A stretch of 64,000 bases of DNA from Pseudomonas fluorescens. GTDB lineage: Bacteria; Pseudomonadota; Gammaproteobacteria; Pseudomonadales; Pseudomonadaceae. The stretch covers positions 26,829-90,828 of the forward strand of contig NZ_LVEJ01000032.1 of assembly GCF_001648775.1 (NCBI RefSeq). The letters are read 5' to 3'. The notes beneath the pieces were generated by a model. That model was given only the letters and a program-made list of their open reading frames with translations, searched no databases and was not told the DNA's origin. The position numbers were made by a program, and so were the translations under genes. This document shows positions 62,693 through 64,000 of this stretch, piece after piece; position 1 is the stretch's first letter, and each line of letters opens with the position of its first letter.

Positions 62693-63709
62693 ATGAATAC
62701 CATCACGCTTTTGGGTATCGACATCGGCAAACACACTTTCCACCTGCATGGCCAAGACGCCAGAGGCCATCAGGTGCTGCGTAAAAAACTCAACCGAAAC
62801 CAATTACTCCCCTTTCTGGCGCAGATCTCGACCTGCAAAGTCGCCATGGAATCCTGCGGCGGGTCTCATTGGCTCGCCCGAAAAATCATGGAACAGGGCC
62901 ATCACGTGCAGTTGATTGCACCCCAACATGTGAAGGCCTACGTCACCGGAAATAAAAACGATTTCATTGATGCCGAGGCCATTTGTGAAGCGGCCTCGCG
63001 CCCCAGAACCCGCTCGGTTCAAGTCAAAACCATAGAACAGCAGGTGCTGTCCACAGAACACCGACTGCGCAAGTCTTTAGTAAATCGACGCACCGCCGTC
63101 ATCAATCAAGTGCATGGATTTCTCCTGGAGTTCGGCGTCGTTTTTCCCGTTGGATACGCCGCACTGGATCGGCTCTCAGGTCTGATGGAGAGCCGTGAAC
63201 TGCCCACTCGCTTGATAAGTGCTATCGAACGCATGCTTGAAGACATTCGGCAGCTGACACATGAGATCAAAAAACTCGACGTCGAAATCAAACAACAGCT
63301 GACGCAAAACGATGCCGGCCAACGCCTGCAGAGCATCCCCGGCATCGGCCCTCTCATCGCTAGCGCGCTGGTGGCCGATGTCGGCGACGCTTCGGTTTTC
63401 AAGTCATCTCGCGATTTTGCAGCGTCGTTGGGGCTGGTGCCGCGCCAGTACTCAACGGGTGGGGAAACGACATTGCTCAGCATCAGCAAGCGAGGGGACA
63501 AGTATTTAAGGAGTTTGTTGATGCAGGGCGCTCACGCCGTTTTGTGTCGCGTCGATAAGCGAACGGATGCCCTCGGTGTCTGGGCCAAAAACTTACTAGC
63601 ACGCAAACATCCAAACAAAGTGGCCTGCGCCCTCGCGAACAAAATGGCAAGAATCGTCTGGGTGTTGTTAACCAAGGGCGGCACCTTTAACTCAACGCTC
63701 TTAGCTTGA
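62693..63709 (+). CDS. IS1111-group transposase (serine/DEDD recombinase)
   Basis: This 338-residue transposase has an N-terminal RuvC-like DEDD domain with Asp10 (LGIDIGKHTFHLHG), Glu53 (AMESCGGSHWLAR), Asp90 and Asp93 (NKNDFIDAEAICEA). The C-terminal Transposase_20 domain includes SIPGIGPLIASALVADVGD and then GGETTLLSISKRGDKYLRSLLMQGAH, where the catalytic Ser lies. The motif RTRSVQVKTIEQQ..LHRLR type is typical of the IS1111 group. AAGGAGG precedes the ATG. All catalytic residues are present and the frame is intact, so the element may be active. Confidence 0.95.
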   Translation: MNTITLLGIDIGKHTFHLHGQDARGHQVLRKKLNRNQLLPFLAQISTCKVAMESCGGSHWLARKIMEQGHHVQLIAPQHVKAYVTGNKNDFIDAEAICEAASRPRTRSVQVKTIEQQVLSTEHRLRKSLVNRRTAVINQVHGFLLEFGVVFPVGYAALDRLSGLMESRELPTRLISAIERMLEDIRQLTHEIKKLDVEIKQQLTQNDAGQRLQSIPGIGPLIASALVADVGDASVFKSSRDFAASLGLVPRQYSTGGETTLLSISKRGDKYLRSLLMQGAHAVLCRVDKRTDALGVWAKNLLARKHPNKVACALANKMARIVWVLLTKGGTFNSTLLA

Positions 63710-63712
63710 TCT

Positions 63713-63938
63713 GTACGCTTTACCAACGGCTTTTGCGACGTCAGTACTGATGACGATAAACGGCAGACATCCTGACTGAAAACCTGATAACCCAAAAAGC
63801 TTTGGAAGCTGAAGCCTTTTTAAGGACAGGCAGGAGCGACTACTCATCAAGGGCCGAGCGCTATACGTGCTCACACTGAGCCCGGATACATTAGCGCAAG
63901 CTCGATTTACCGTTGATCGCTGCTGAGTGGCAGAAGAT
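63713..63938 (+). ncRNA. Predicted bridge RNA / seekRNA of the IS1111-group element
   Basis: This is the non-coding stretch between the transposase stop and the right inverted repeat, where IS1111-group elements encode their guide RNA. Four segments match the element's own junctions. TAACCCAA (63788-63795) is complementary to the right target half including the core (63953-63960). AAGCCTT (63812-63818) is identical to the left target half plus core (62607-62613). CTCATCAA (63843-63850) is complementary to the core plus left end (62612-62619) with one mismatch. ATACATT (63886-63892) is identical to the right end plus core (63948-63954). The exact RNA ends are not known. Confidence 0.75.
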
Positions 63939-63949
63939 GGGCTGACCAT
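63939..63949 (-). repeat. Right subterminal inverted repeat of the IS1111-group element
   Basis: GGGCTGACCAT is the exact reverse complement of 62620-62630. Confidence 0.9.
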
Positions 63950-63954
63950 ACATT

Positions 63955-64000
63955 GGGTTACCTTTTCGGCGTTTGGAAAAGGTGACTCGCCGTAAGGGCG
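63955..64000. repeat. Right part of the repeat interrupted by the insertion sequence
   Basis: GGGTTACCTTTTCGGCGTTTGGAAAAGGTGACTCGCC.. continues the repeat-like sequence that ends at 62611 on the other side of the element. It contains the inverted pair ACCTTTTC/GAAAAGGT. Confidence 0.6.

Larger units (their letters stand above)
62612..63954 (+). mobile_element. IS110-family, IS1111-group insertion sequence
   Basis: This is a complete element of about 1.34 kb. The subterminal inverted repeats ATGGTCAGCCC (62620-62630) and GGGCTGACCAT (63939-63949) are perfect over 11 bp. They lie six to seven bases from the left end and three from the right end, as is usual in the IS1111 group. The dinucleotide TT at 62612-62613 and at 63953-63954 is the probable crossover core shared by both junctions. 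The transposase occupies most of the element. About 230 bases lie after it and only 62 between the left repeat and the gene. There is no longer target duplication. Confidence 0.9.

Noticed and set aside
62470..62784. A 104-codon frame reading through the repeat into the transposase leader
   Set aside because: It spans the insertion junction and the element's inverted repeat, and its composition is that of translated repeat DNA.

Overview
The window looks like a chromosomal segment of a fluorescent-group Pseudomonas. The evidence is a wsp chemosensory operon, the conserved block recJ / thrC-hom-dsbC-xerD / rplS-trmD-rimM-rpsP-ffh, a nagR-nagA-nagB-nagF-nagE operon, Pseudomonas-restricted small families (DUF3509- and DUF6124-type proteins), high GC, and many REP/REPIN repeats of the GTGGGAGCGAGCTTGCTCGCGA class. 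No rRNA, tRNA or CRISPR was seen. The species cannot be fixed from this window.

Layout. 1-6514 (minus): wspA-B-C-D-E and the start of wspF, a surface-sensing pathway that controls c-di-GMP; the rest of wspF and presumably wspR lie off the left edge. 6793-8975 (minus): two tandem acyltransferase-3 genes, the first interrupted by an in-frame amber codon. 9253-9975: a DUF533 membrane protein. 10165-20269 (plus): a LysR regulator and a polyamine/GABA catabolic island like E. coli ydcSTUV-patD, with two aminobutyraldehyde-type dehydrogenases and an APC permease. 20328-21472 (minus): an AT-richer two-gene cassette with a SLOG/DprA-like protein and a ComF-like phosphoribosyltransferase. 22504-24132: opgD. 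24340-28038 (minus): an Old Yellow Enzyme, recJ and yaeQ. 28185-32820: a CoA transferase, solute-binding proteins and remnants of a two-component system. 32935-37729 (minus): thrC, hom, dsbC, xerD. 37838-46108: an antiporter, a thioesterase, the rplS-trmD-rimM-rpsP and ffh translation/SRP genes, a CcsA-like protein and a CorC-like protein. 46484-52620: an MHS-type MFS transporter, purT, a VUT transporter, DUF1289, a gamma-carbonic anhydrase, two Nudix hydrolases and an L,D-transpeptidase.

52750-60088 holds the N-acetylglucosamine operon. A strong sigma70-type promoter contains repeated TGGTATT boxes, probably the operator of the GntR regulator encoded first. It is followed by deacetylase, deaminase/isomerase, a multiphosphoryl-transfer protein (EIIA-HPr-EI) and the EIICB permease. 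CA-rich AAnAAnAA motifs at both PTS gene starts suggest Hfq/Crc control.

60108-64000 is accessory. It holds a nucleotidyltransferase/unknown gene pair resembling a toxin-antitoxin module, a DUF6124 gene flanked by a repeated structured leader, 110-bp-period tandem repeats, and a complete IS1111-group (IS110 family) insertion sequence. The most interesting signal is at the right end of that IS. The 230-nt non-coding stretch after the transposase contains, in order, two short segments matching the two halves of the target site and two matching the two halves of the circular donor junction. All four meet at a TT core, as expected of a bridge RNA/seekRNA whose guides can be read directly from the sequence.
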